Of a stretch of 64,000 nucleotides of DNA, positions 55,260-64,000 are shown in pieces. The stretch comes from Cordylochernes scorpioides (Eukaryota; Arthropoda; Arachnida; Pseudoscorpiones; Chernetidae). The notes beneath the pieces were generated by a model, which searched no databases, was not told the DNA's origin, and was given only the letters and a program-made list of their open reading frames with translations. The stretch spans positions 22,797,483 through 22,861,482 of the forward strand of contig CP092884.1 in NCBI GenBank assembly GCA_030710605.1, given 5' to 3'. Numbering within the stretch: position 1 is the first letter of the stretch; every line of letters starts with the position of its first letter. The position numbers were made by a program, and so were the translations under genes.

Positions 55260-56485
55260 ATTCAGAAAAAAACGTAAAATTGATTCGGTTGAGCAAGAAG
55301 AAGCAACCATGAACATCAAGTAAGAAGCAACAAATCAGGTAGGTTCATTTTTTATACAAAATTTACCTAGAAACCCCTCAATGTTCTGAGGTGAGTGTCC
55401 TGAAGATCCCCATACCTGGTTGAAAATGTACGAACGTGTGGCGAAGCATAACCAATGGGATGAAACACTTTGTCTCGCCAACGTTTACTTTTATTTGACC
55501 GGCACTGCCTTCAAATGGTTTGAGACAATGAGGAGAGCATCCTGACATGGAAGGAGTTCATGTCCCAGTTAAAATAAGTTTTCGGAAAAAACGAAAACTT
55601 GAGGTTACGAGCAGAGAAAACCTTAAAAACTCGCGCACAATTAAAAGGTGAAAGCACCGAATTTTATATTCAAGACGTCCTGCGCCTCTGCAAAGAGGTA
55701 GACCCTCATATGAATGAGGAAGATAAAATATCCCATTTGATGAAAGGGATAGCAGAGGAGCTCTACCAGGCACTTCTCCCAAGAGATGCACTTACCACTG
55801 AACAATTCGTCACCGAGTGTCGCCGCATTGAAGCGCTACATTGTAAGCGAGTGACCCCAACCAGGTACGAGCGACTACCAAATGTGGCGTCTCTCAGTGA
55901 TCATGATGATAGGGCAGATCTGTCATTTATGATTAGGCAAATGGTTCGCGAGGAGGTACAGCGAGCATTAGCCTCTCCTCGAGAAAAACCAGAAATTTCT
56001 GCAATTGAACATATGGTGCAGCAAGAAATTGAAAAAACCATTGCGCCAATTTCTAGAAGTTTCCCTCAAAATAGAGCGCCAAGGCCATTACCAAGCCCTA
56101 GGTACGAGTTCCAACCCAGAAATTCCCAACCTAGACCGCAGCAGCCGAAACAAGTAAACGAAGACGCGATACAAACGAATGGCGAACCACGGAAGGTAAG
56201 CCAATCTGTTTCCACTGCGGACGCCCTGGCCACGTCGTGCGCTACTTCCGTGACAGGAGGAGAGAATATCAAGGAGAACAAACTTGGAATTACAAACCGA
56301 GAGATAGGCTAGAGCCTAGAACATTCTATAATTCTCGGAGCAGCCAAGAGCCCAACGACGACCTGCCAAGAGAAAATAGACGCCGCTACCGAAGCCCCTC
56401 TCCTTACACTGGCCGAAAAGGACAATATTCGTCTCCTGATAGAAGACCCAGCCAATCGCCTCGCCGTTCCCGTCAGGAAAACTAG
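55260..56485 (+). pseudogene. gag: gypsy gag, broken
   Basis: Capsid-like blocks 'WLKMYERVAKHNQWDE' (about 55420) and 'LRLRAEKTLKTRAQLKGES' (55599 on) match the intact Gag at 18.7-19.8 kb. Stops near 55545 and 55574, and a frameshift near 56190, break it. The zinc knuckle survives in another frame ('CFHCGRPGHVVRY', about 56208-56246), but its final Cys codon is now Phe (TTC). An Arg/Ser/Pro-rich tail follows (56237-56485). Confidence 0.88.
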
Positions 56486-56539
56486 AAGATACGTCCTATT
56501 TTGGAGGTAAGGCCGCAAAATTTATAAATCCTCCCTTAT

Positions 56540-59500
56540 CGACTACATTAGAATTAAAAGAAAATTACATAGACATTAAAATAGAAGGAAAAATGACGCG
56601 TGCCCTCGTCGACTCAGGGGCCTCATATTCTGTCATTTCTGAGAGGTTCAGACTCAAACTAAGAAAAATAATGTTTGCCGAAACTGACGTCGCATTACGA
56701 GTAGCAAACGGTAAAATTGTAAGACCAAAAGGACGCTGCACACTGAAACTGGACTTGAATGGACTACAGGAAAGCTTTGAATTTGTCGTTATGGAAGACT
56801 GTAGTCACGAATTATTCTTGGTTGGGACTTTTTGAAGTTATCTAGGGCGATAATTGATTCAGCTGACGACACACTTTTCTTAGAAAAATGTCTTTTTGAG
56901 GATACCCCTAAGAACAGCTCACCTCTCTACTCGGAATTGGAATATAGAATCGAACCCGCCTCTATTCAGTTAATAAAAGTAGCAAGTCGTGACATTCCTA
57001 ATGACGCAATTGTGGTGGCAGAATGTCGAAAAGAGCTATTGCTGGAAAGAGAACTAACGGCTCCCTCCTCTGTCATTTCACTTACCAATAACCGAGGTAA
57101 ACCTTGGGTGGTGAATTGTAGTCCATATCCGAAACTAATCCCACAGGGGATGCATGTAGCCGATAGTGTTGTCATCGAAGATAGTCAACTATGTACTCTA
57201 GCTGATTGTAACCAAGTTGAAACAGAGGCGGAACATTCTGAAGACCCAAAAATCTCGGAATTTTTTATAGATGATTCACTTGATGAATCTCAAAAAGAAA
57301 AATTAAGAAATTTGTTTAAAAACTATACGGATATTTTCGAATTTAGTAAAAGAAAATAATTCAAGGACGTCAATGTTAAACACCGAATTAACACTGGCGA
57401 CCACCTTCCGACCAAACAAAGACCTTACCGAGTTGCACCAAGAGAACGCTAAATTATTCAGGATGAGGTAAACAAGATGGAAAAACTTGACATCATTCAG
57501 CCCTCTGAAAGTCCGTGGGCCTCACCTGTAGTATTGATAAGAAAAAAGGATGGAAGCTGGAGATTCTGCGTCGATTACCGCCGCCTTATCAAAATAACAA
57601 AAAAGGATTTCTACCCTCTCCCAAGGATCGACGACACTTTAGACTGCTTACGGGGAGCTAGATTTTATTCTTCCATGGACCTCCAATTAGGGTACTGACA
57701 AATCGACGTAGAAGAATCGGACCATGAGAAGACAGCATTTATAATTCCAGATGGACTGTACGAGTTCAAAGTAATTCCATTTGGGTTATGTAATGCTCCA
57801 GCTACCTTCGAACGAATGGTAGATAATCTTCTGAAGGGTCTTAAGTGGACTATTTGCTTGTGTTACCTCGACGACATCATCGTTTTTTCAGATGGCTTTG
57901 AAGAACATCTATGACGCCTTCAACTTGTGTTAAATTGCCTTAAGAAAGCCGGATTATGTATCAATTCCAAAAATGCAAGTTTGGTGCAAAAACTATCACG
58001 GTTCTTGGACATGAGGTGAGTGAAAATGGAATTCGTCCCGGCCAAGAAAAGATTCGAGCAGTCCGCGACTTCGCTACGCCAAGGTCATTGAAGGAAGTTA
58101 GAAGTTTTATTGGCCTTTCATCCTACTACCGCCGCTTCATACCCAATTATGCCCACGTAGCCCAACCCTTGAATGACCTTTTGAAGAAAGACTCAGCATT
58201 TAATTGAAACCAGGAAGAGCAAAATGCATTTGAAGCTCTCAAGTCAGCGTTAATTTCCGAACCCGCTCTTGGACATTTTGATTACTCATCCCCAACCGAA
58301 ATACACACTGACGCAAGCAACTACGGAATAGGAGCAGTATTAGTGCAGATACAAAAGGGAAAGGAAAGAGCCATTGCTTATGCATCCAGAACCTTAAATA
58401 AGGCAGAAAAAAATATTCAACCACAGAAAGGGAATGCCTTGCCATCATTTGGGCTATCAATAAATTCCGACCATATGTCTTTGGACAGCCGTTCACTATT
58501 GTTACAGACCACCACTCTTTGTGCTGGCTGACCAACCTCAAAGACCCATGTAGGAGGTTTAGCAAGATGGGCACTTACGGCTGCAAGAGTTTGACGTCAC
58601 TGTCGTGTATAAGAGCGGAAGGAAACATCAGGACGCAGACTGCTTATCAAGAAGCCCATTAGAATACAGTGAAGATATGGAGGAAGATATTCCAAGCATA
58701 GTGACTTTGCAGAACTTTAGCGAAGAGCAGATGAATGATCAAGCTATTAGAAAAATCGCTGACCAATTACAAAGTTCTCCTAATAATTTCTTTGTAAAAA
58801 TCGTTAACACGCTCTACAGAAAAAAATATGATCCAATGGGGAAACAATGGCTTTTGGTGGTTCCTCGCCATTTAAGGCAGGAATTACTGAAAAATTTCCA
58901 TGATTCACCCACGGCTGGTCACCTCGGATTTACTAAAACCTATGACCGAATAAGAAAAAAGTATTACTGGCCCGGGATGTATAGAACGGTTAGAAGGTAT
59001 GCGGAACACTGTTCAGATTGTCAGAGGCGTAAACATCAGCCCCAACTCCCCTCAGGGCACTTAAAGCCATTACCTGTTCCTGAAGTTGCCTTTGAAAAAG
59101 TAGGAATGGATCTCCTGGGGAGATTTCCAACATCAGAAGGTGGCAACCGTAGGATTATTGTATGTACGGACTACCTAACGAAATATGCGATAACTAAAGC
59201 CCTACCCACAAGTGAATCCATGGAAGTTGCCAAATTCTTCATTGAAGATGTCATCTTAAAGCACGGCGCGCCGAGGGAATTAATCACAGATAGAGGAAGG
59301 AACTTCACATCTTCAATGATAAGTGATCTGAACAACCAGTGCAGAATAACCCATCGGAAGACGACCGCCTATCACCCCCAGACAAACGGACTCACGGAGA
59401 GGTTGAATAAGACCATAGTAGACATGCTGTCCATGTATGTAGATGTCAACCAGAAATATTGGGACAGGATTCTTCCATTTGTTACATTTGCATTACAACA

Positions 59501-60278
59501 CAGCAAAACAAGAATCTACAGGGTTCACCCCATTTTTCCTTGTACACGGGCGTGAAGCCGAGACTCCACTGGACGTGTTATTCCCCAAATTATTGCCAGA
59601 AGACGACGATTTCAACCAAACTCTTTGGGCAAGAGCCGAAGAAGCACGAAAACTGGCACGTATTCACTCCATGAGATCTCAAGATAGCAATCCTGGTTCA
59701 AATTCACATAAATAGGTACCGCTCAGCAAGAGCAACCTAGTTCATGATAATTGAACAATGAATAATATGTGAAGGTTATTCACATATTAAACAAATTTTA
59801 ATTCGGGATTTAATCCCGGTTCATGACTGTCGGGAATCGAGCGTGTTACCCTCTCATCCACCGACTTTTTTTTTAAGATAGCAATAAACATCGCTATGAC
59901 GCTTATCATAGAAATATAATTTATCAGCCTGGAGATCTTGCATGGATCTTTTTCCCTGTGCGTAAAGTGGGATATTCGGAAATGCTAATGAGACGTTACT
60001 TCGGCCCATACAAAGTAACCCGAAAAATATCTGATGTGACCTATGAAGTTGAAACATTCGGAAACCAGCAAGGTCGCTGATTAGTTTAGTTCACATTTGT
60101 AGGATGAAACCATATTTAAACCCAGAGGACCAGGAGGACCACCTAGAAGAGGACCCAGAAGATGACTCGACAAACTTCCAGGAAGAAGACATCCCCACTG
60201 AACGAACACAACAACCACAGACCCGCGAAGAGATCTCAGGCCCTATCACCCGTTCTCGAGCCTTGAGACTGAGGATGT
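56540..60278 (+). pseudogene. pol: gypsy pol, broken
   Basis: Protease 'ALVDSGASYSVIS' (56605), RT 'FCVDYRRLIK' (57565) and 'CYLDDIIVFS' (57862), RNase H 'HTDASNYGIGAVL' (58306), integrase 'CSDCQRRK' (59010), 'VGMDLLGRFP', 'ITDRGRNFTS' and 'QTNGLTERL' (59104-59405), and C-terminal 'RYFGPYKVTRK' (59995). Defects seen: frameshifts near 56822, 57360, 57955, 58430, 58550, 59500 and 59700, and nonsense codons at about 57696 and 57912 (Trp and Arg positions). An insertion at 59692-59874 splits the 3' end. Stop of the last frame near 60278. Confidence 0.9.
59692..59874 (-). mobile_element. 183-bp insertion with 11-bp target duplication
   Basis: AAGATAGCAAT occurs at 59681-59691 and again at 59875-59885, bracketing a sequence foreign to pol. 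The insert ends with a run of nine T (plus strand). On the minus strand it has GGTGGATGAGAGGGT and CGGGATTAAATCCCG, A-box-like and T-arm-like, as in 33295-33400. Also a hairpin AATATGTGAA/TTCACATATT. Probably a tRNA-derived short retroelement; the position of the A/T run relative to the boxes is unusual. Confidence 0.65.
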
Positions 60279-60311
60279 AAGTCTCCTTCTGAGCATTTGG
60301 TCGATGCTCTT

Positions 60312-60326
60312 TATAGGAGGAGGCTA
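60312..60326 (+). other. Polypurine tract
   Basis: ATAGGAGGAGGCTA directly before the 3' LTR. Confidence 0.55.
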
Positions 60327-60575
60327 TGTGGCGAAGAAATATTTTATTATTTAATTTAATATTATTCAATGAAAATATATCAACAGATTATAAAAATATA
60401 TATTACTCTGTATTTGTGAAATCATCTTTAAAATGTTTCTTTGCTTGCTTGCTTAAGATTCCCTAGCTGTAGATAGTTCTGCTGACTTGTTAATAATTGT
60501 CAACTCGTCGCTGTGACGTTATCAATAAATACTTTTACATCTTAGGATATTTCAAGGCTTGATTTCTACGCTACA
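60327..60575 (+). repeat. 3' LTR
   Basis: 249 bp, same ends as the 5' LTR with scattered substitutions (for example TATCAACAG for TTCAACAG). Confidence 0.92.
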
Positions 60576-60629
60576 ATATGTATATCGTAAATATAGAGGC
60601 TTGTGTGTGTGTGCCTGGCCGGAATTCAT

Positions 60630-60868
60630 AGTTCTTAAAATTAAAGATACTCCTTCCAGTAAATATTTTTTATTGTCTCGACTTTTCGACAAAAATCTTT
60701 TGTCCTCGACAGGAGCGAACAAAAATCAAAACATTTGGCAAAGCATAAGAATAATTTTTAACACTTTGCAAATGTTTTGATTTTTGTCCGCTCCTGACGA
60801 GGACATAAGATTTTTTGTCGAAACGTCGAGACAGAAAATATTTATTGGCCGAAGTATCTTTAATTTGA
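60630..60868. mobile_element. Foldback element (about 105-bp arms)
   Basis: Left arm GTTCTTAAAATTAAAGATAC, TTGTCTCGACTTTTCGACAA, CAGGAGCGAACAAAAATC pairs with the right arm GATTTTTGTCCGCTCCTG, TTGTCGAAACGTCGAGACA, GTATCTTTAATTT. The loop of about 35 bp is AT-rich. No coding. Confidence 0.8.
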
Positions 60869-60965
60869 AGAACAATATGTATAATTATAAGGAAATAATG
60901 CGCTATCTCTATATAATAAATGAAAGCATTGAAGCACAAATGTTTCTCTTTTACATAAAAAACAA

Positions 60966-61030
60966 ACTTCTACTATCCTTACTGATATGGGAAATATTAG
61001 GAGATCTTGGCTAATAAATGGTGAACACGT
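60966..61030 (+). mobile_element. Fragment of the TTCTACTGTCC MITE
   Basis: CTTCTACTATCCTTACTG followed by TTGGCTAATAAATGGTGAAC matches the first 65 bp of 1558-1798. Confidence 0.55.
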
Positions 61031-61103
61031 TATTACATGGAAAAATAGTACAATTGTGATATTGCACTGGGATAAGGTGCATAAATAAAAATAAAAAAAT
61101 AAG

Positions 61104-61377
61104 AAAAAAGGCATCTCCTTATCGGGAAACTGAAAGTTGCTGATTTCTTGCGCCATCTTTCAGAATAAATATAAACTAATTGTTGATTTTTAATTATTCC
61201 ATAATTGGCCAAATACCCATTCTTAATTAATCAAGAAAAGCTAACCATATTAATCAAGAATGGATATTTGCCCAATTCTGGAATAATTAAAAATCAACAA
61301 ATAGTTGATTTTTATTCCGATAGATGGCGCAAGCAATCAGCGACTTTCAGTTGCCCGATAAGGAGATGCCTTTTTTC
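61104..61377. mobile_element. Long-inverted-repeat MITE, AAGGCATCTCC family (copy 2)
   Basis: AAAAAAGGCATCTCCTTATC at left and GATAAGGAGATGCCTTTTTT at right; arms of about 110 bp. Same family as 30787-31081. AGATGGCGC cores at 61150-61158 (inverted) and 61322-61330. Confidence 0.85.
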
Positions 61378-61439
61378 TTTCTTTCTTTTTTTTTTTAATT
61401 TACGTTTTACGTGTTTGAATAAGTTTAAAATAAAGAAGA

Positions 61440-61480
61440 ACCTTTAAGTACTCGCGCGGGGTCTGCTAGACCCCAGACAC
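61440..61480 (+). mobile_element. piggyBac-like terminus (tentative)
   Basis: CCTTTAAGTACTCGCGCGGGGT followed by CTGCTAGACCCC; the GGGGTCTGCTAGACCCC palindrome and CGCG stretch resemble ends of piggyBac-type elements, and it lies upstream of a piggyBac C-terminal exon. Only one end is in the window. Confidence 0.35.
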
Positions 61481-62287
61481 ACTTATGTCATTCAATATAT
61501 AGAATTCTATAAAACATTTGGAGATCAAAACTTTAGTTGCCTAATTTTATATGACGATGAATATGTAGACATATATTAACCTTATTTTGTTGCGCTATAA
61601 TAGACAATAAAATGGAGTTGGCGTCCATTGGATCCCGCGCGAATAATAACGTAACTTTAATTTTCAAGTCTCTGATGAAATAGGTAAGCTGTCTTATAGC
61701 TCGGCAACACTTTATATCCTTTATCTATGACTTTGACTTAGGTTTTTAGGAACAATTAATAAAAATAAAACTGAAATTCCCCCAATTTTTAGTTACAAAA
61801 GCTACGTTCTCAACTCACTATTCCATCTTTGGATTCAAGAAAAGAGAAAGTACACTGATTTCATATGTACCAAAAAATCTAAATCAGTTATTTTAATTTC
61901 AATCATGGACTCCACAAAACAAATAGATTCTGAAAATATGGTGGAAAATCTAAATCAGAGATTATAACTTTTTGAAAGAAACACAATCAGGTGTTAATGT
62001 AGTTGTGTGTGTTGTGTGTGTGTTGTGTGTGTTGTTGTGTGTGTTGTGTGAGAAGATCAATTGTGAAAAATTACACAGTAAGTAGGAGGACAAAGAGATG
62101 CCATTGTGCCTCTTTTCTGATCTCATCAATGTTTCAACAAAAGTTATATATAAAAAAGACAAACATTTGAAAATATTCAAAATTAAAATCGTTTTTTGAA
62201 GAGATTGCATTTGGGCTAATTGACCCAAACATACAAAAACGGGAAATTTAATGTTTTCTGCCAAAAGATATCAAAATGTTATATCTA
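61481..62287. other. Spacer with (TGTG)n microsatellite
   Basis: No gene supported. A TGTGTTG-type microsatellite lies at about 61998-62050. A 20-codon frame (61905-61967, 'MDSTKQIDSENMVENLN') could be a piggyBac N-terminal relic but is unproven. Confidence 0.35.
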
Positions 62288-63592
62288 CAGGGTGTACCAT
62301 GTAAATTGGGAATTTCAACAATGGTATTTTAACTGAAATTTTTTGCAAGTAAAAATCAAAATATCCGAATAAAATTTGACACAGTAGTAGATAAAAGGAT
62401 ATAGTTTTTATTTATTCAATGAAGTTTCCATTATTAGCTACAACAGTCTCGAGGCGAGTGCGGAATGAAGCACAGGCCTTGGCGACGATGCCCTTGTCCA
62501 TTTGGGTCATCACCGTGTGAACTGCTTTCTTGACAGACTGGATGGTGGTATGAGGAGCTTTGTTGACATCTCTCTCAACAACGCCCCATACATAGTAGTC
62601 GAGGGGATTGCAATCTGGAGAATTAGGGGGCCAAATATCAGGACCCCAGTGACTAGGGACGTTAAGTGTCAGCCACGATTGTGTCTTTTTTGCCTTATGG
62701 GCTGGAGCTGAGTCCTGTTGGAAGACATACTTCCTTCCTGCGGCCACCATGTCCATCCAAGGCTTCACAACGGTCTCCAGAACATTGATGTAGGTGTCAG
62801 CGTTCATCCTAAGGCCCTTCTCAAAGAAATGGGGAGGCATGACATCACCTTCACTGCTGATAACGCCAAGGACCATTACGGAGGCAGGAAATTTCGTGTG
62901 TATCACGACAGGTATCTCTGAGGGGTCTTTACAGATCCAGCGATCATTCCTGGGATTTACCTTTTGGTCCACGTCAAAGTTCTTTTCGTCAGAGAAGAAC
63001 CTTAGCATGCCAAAAGAGTCGTGTTTCAGGTTGTTAAGGAGGGCAGCAGCCTTTCCTTTTCTGTTATTCTTCATATTCTCAGTCAACAACTGACCTTTCC
63101 GAAGGGCATAAGACTTGAGACCAAGGTCCTCATGGATAGTTCTGACAATTGTCATAGAGCCAACGTCCATTTCCTTGGCTATGGCCCTCATGCTCTTCCC
63201 AGGGTTTCCATCAATCTTCTCCTTGACATTTTTGACAAATTCTTCGCCTCTTACCCTGTCCGATCGACGCGAGTGCTTTTTCCTTGTAGCTATCCCCTCT
63301 TTGTTACTGTCGGCCTCATCAAACTGCTTCTTGACACGATAAATAGTGGTTTTGGGCAACTTAAGAAAATACACTATCTCTTTGGGGCTCCTTCCGGCGC
63401 GCAGAGCAACGATGATGGCAGCTCGATTTTCAAATTCTCGGTTACTGTTCATCACTACACTGCGCACACATGTACTGTTGCATTTTACATGAATATGGCT
63501 ACGTAATGAAAAAAAAAAACAAGTTTTTAATCTCAAGTAGTTTTTGTTTTATGGACTGTCAAAGTTAGTCCCAATTTACCTGATACACCCTG
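62288..63592 (-). mobile_element. Intact DD37D (maT-type) mariner element, copy 2
   Basis: TA at 62286-62287 and 63593-63594; ends CAGGGTGTACC and the complement of ATACACCCTG. 1,305 bp. Near-identical to 31853-33154, so both moved recently. It lies in what may be an intron or interior of a piggyBac-related gene. Confidence 0.95.
62412..63452 (-). CDS. mariner transposase, DD37D type, intact
   Basis: 346 residues from 'MNSNREF', same domains and catalytic Asp (155, 247, 285) as the copy at 31976-33016. The frame is open further upstream (to 63536), because a TAA in copy 1 is TTA here; conservation of the element argues for the internal ATG. Residue changes against copy 1: Tyr28, Ile184, Ala310, Gly321, Asn341. 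Gly321 and Ala310 lie in the C-terminal tail, Tyr28 in the first helix-turn-helix. Which version is active cannot be told by reading. Confidence 0.95.
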   Translation of the reverse strand: MNSNREFENRAAIIVALRAGRSPKEIVYFLKLPKTTIYRVKKQFDEADSNKEGIATRKKHSRRSDRVRGEEFVKNVKEKIDGNPGKSMRAIAKEMDVGSMTIVRTIHEDLGLKSYALRKGQLLTENMKNNRKGKAAALLNNLKHDSFGMLRFFSDEKNFDVDQKVNPRNDRWICKDPSEIPVVIHTKFPASVMVLGVISSEGDVMPPHFFEKGLRMNADTYINVLETVVKPWMDMVAAGRKYVFQQDSAPAHKAKKTQSWLTLNVPSHWGPDIWPPNSPDCNPLDYYVWGVVERDVNKAPHTTIQSVKKAVHTVMTQMDKGIVAKACASFRTRLETVVANNGNFIE

Positions 63593-63680
63593 TATACATG
63601 CTTCTACAGATGAGCCACAACAGGTAAAGTCTTAAAATTCTATAATTAATTGACAGATATAAAGTTCTTGTGTTTCTTCA

Positions 63681-63869
63681 GGAATAAAATCAGCCAAGGT
63701 CACATCGTCAGGGAAACGGAAGCATTGCCAATTTTGTGATCGCTCCAAAGACCGAAAATCCAAAATAATATGTGCAAAATGCGCTAAACACATTCATACT
63801 GAACACTCAACAACACTTTGTAAGAAGTGTGCACTAGAGAATAATTTAGATTTTCATTTATATTTTTGA
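63681..63869 (+). CDS. piggyBac transposase C-terminal cysteine-rich exon
   Basis: An open frame ending TGA at 63867-63869 encodes a RING/PHD-like cysteine-rich domain: 'KRKHCQFCDRSKD', 'IICAKCAKHIH', 'LCKKC'. That is the DNA-binding tail of piggyBac transposases (family knowledge). Just upstream, TTCTTGTGTTTCTTCAG (63665-63681) is a good 3' splice-acceptor sequence, so this may be a last exon beginning at 63682. The catalytic DDD core is not in the window. Poly(A)-like AAATAAAA at about 63928. Either the tail of an intron-containing piggyBac element or of a piggyBac-derived host gene. Confidence 0.75.
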   Translation, partial: GIKSAKVTSSGKRKHCQFCDRSKDRKSKIICAKCAKHIHTEHSTTLCKKCALENNLDFHLYF

Positions 63870-64000
63870 GGAAATTGTTCGTATATATTGATAGTTTAGA
63901 TTTTTTGCCTTATTACGAATTTTATCAAATAAAAATAATTAATAATGTAAGTTTTCATAAAAAAAAAATTGATATATTTGTAAACTAGAGAGTATTAATC
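63870..64000. other. Downstream of the piggyBac exon, no gene seen
   Basis: AT-rich, with poly(A)-signal-like sequences; no terminal repeat recognised before the window ends. Confidence 0.4.

Larger units (their letters stand above)
54985..60575 (+). mobile_element. Second Ty3/gypsy LTR retrotransposon, heavily mutated
   Basis: TGTGGCGAAG to CGCTACA LTRs at both ends, a 4-bp ATAT target duplication (54981-54984, 60576-60579), gag then pol on the plus strand, no envelope gene. 5.6 kb including a 183-bp insertion at 59692. Many stops and frameshifts though the LTRs remain similar (about 15 differences), so it is older than the 14.9-kb element. Confidence 0.93.

Noticed and set aside
14874..60575. 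Search for an envelope gene that would make the gypsy elements errantiviruses
   Set aside because: Neither element has an ORF between pol and the 3' LTR; both are plain retrotransposons.
1..64000. CRISPR arrays, bacterial operons, rRNA and tRNA genes
   Set aside because: Tandem repeats here lack unique spacers of constant length, base composition and TE content are eukaryotic, and the tRNA-like boxes at 33.3 and 59.8 kb do not form a cloverleaf.

Overview
This is eukaryotic, AT-rich, repeat-dominated DNA, almost certainly from an arthropod. A spider or other arachnid is my best guess, because the cysteine/histidine tail of one jockey-like LINE looks like those I associate with spider genomes; that is inference. 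There are no bacterial operons. I recognise no complete host gene. Nearly all coding sequence belongs to transposable elements (TEs) of at least ten families.

Layout. 1-1.4 kb: tail of a broken Ty3/gypsy element. 1.5-14.4 kb: AT-rich DNA with a 54-bp in-frame minisatellite, palindromic MITEs, a degenerate TGTGTT-type array broken by a LINE 3' end, a foldback element, two inverted jockey-LINE tails and a 93-bp minisatellite between them. 14.87-20.17 kb: a nearly complete gypsy element (minus strand) with two LTRs, gag and a pol carrying two visible nonsense codons. 21.3-25.5 kb: a GC-rich, CCHC-knuckle LINE (Tx1/L1-like, minus). 25.5-26.4 kb: an RTE-like LINE 3' end with its last 55 bp amplified. 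26.4-31.8 kb: palindromes, a 52-bp satellite with 156-bp higher-order structure, and MITEs. 31.85-33.15 kb: an intact DD37D (maT-type) mariner. 34.9-38.7 kb and 42.5-53.0 kb: two large TA-flanked elements in opposite orientation with about 400-bp terminal inverted repeats, each containing a dead rosa-like transposase and LINE sequence. Between them lie a DD34D mariner (39.3-40.6 kb), a LINE remnant and a roughly 115-bp tandem repeat. 53-55 kb: MITEs. 54.98-60.58 kb: a second, heavily broken gypsy element containing a 183-bp insertion. 60.6-64 kb: foldback and MITE copies, a piggyBac-like terminus, a second intact DD37D mariner, and a piggyBac cysteine-rich terminal exon behind a splice-acceptor-like sequence.

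The window reads as a stack of successive insertions. The two DD37D mariners (five residue differences, TA duplications, matching termini) look youngest. The most unusual structures are the two composite transposons sharing the same LINE junction, and the recurrence of an AGATGGCGC core, a partial to full match to the CTCF consensus, in several unrelated repeat families.
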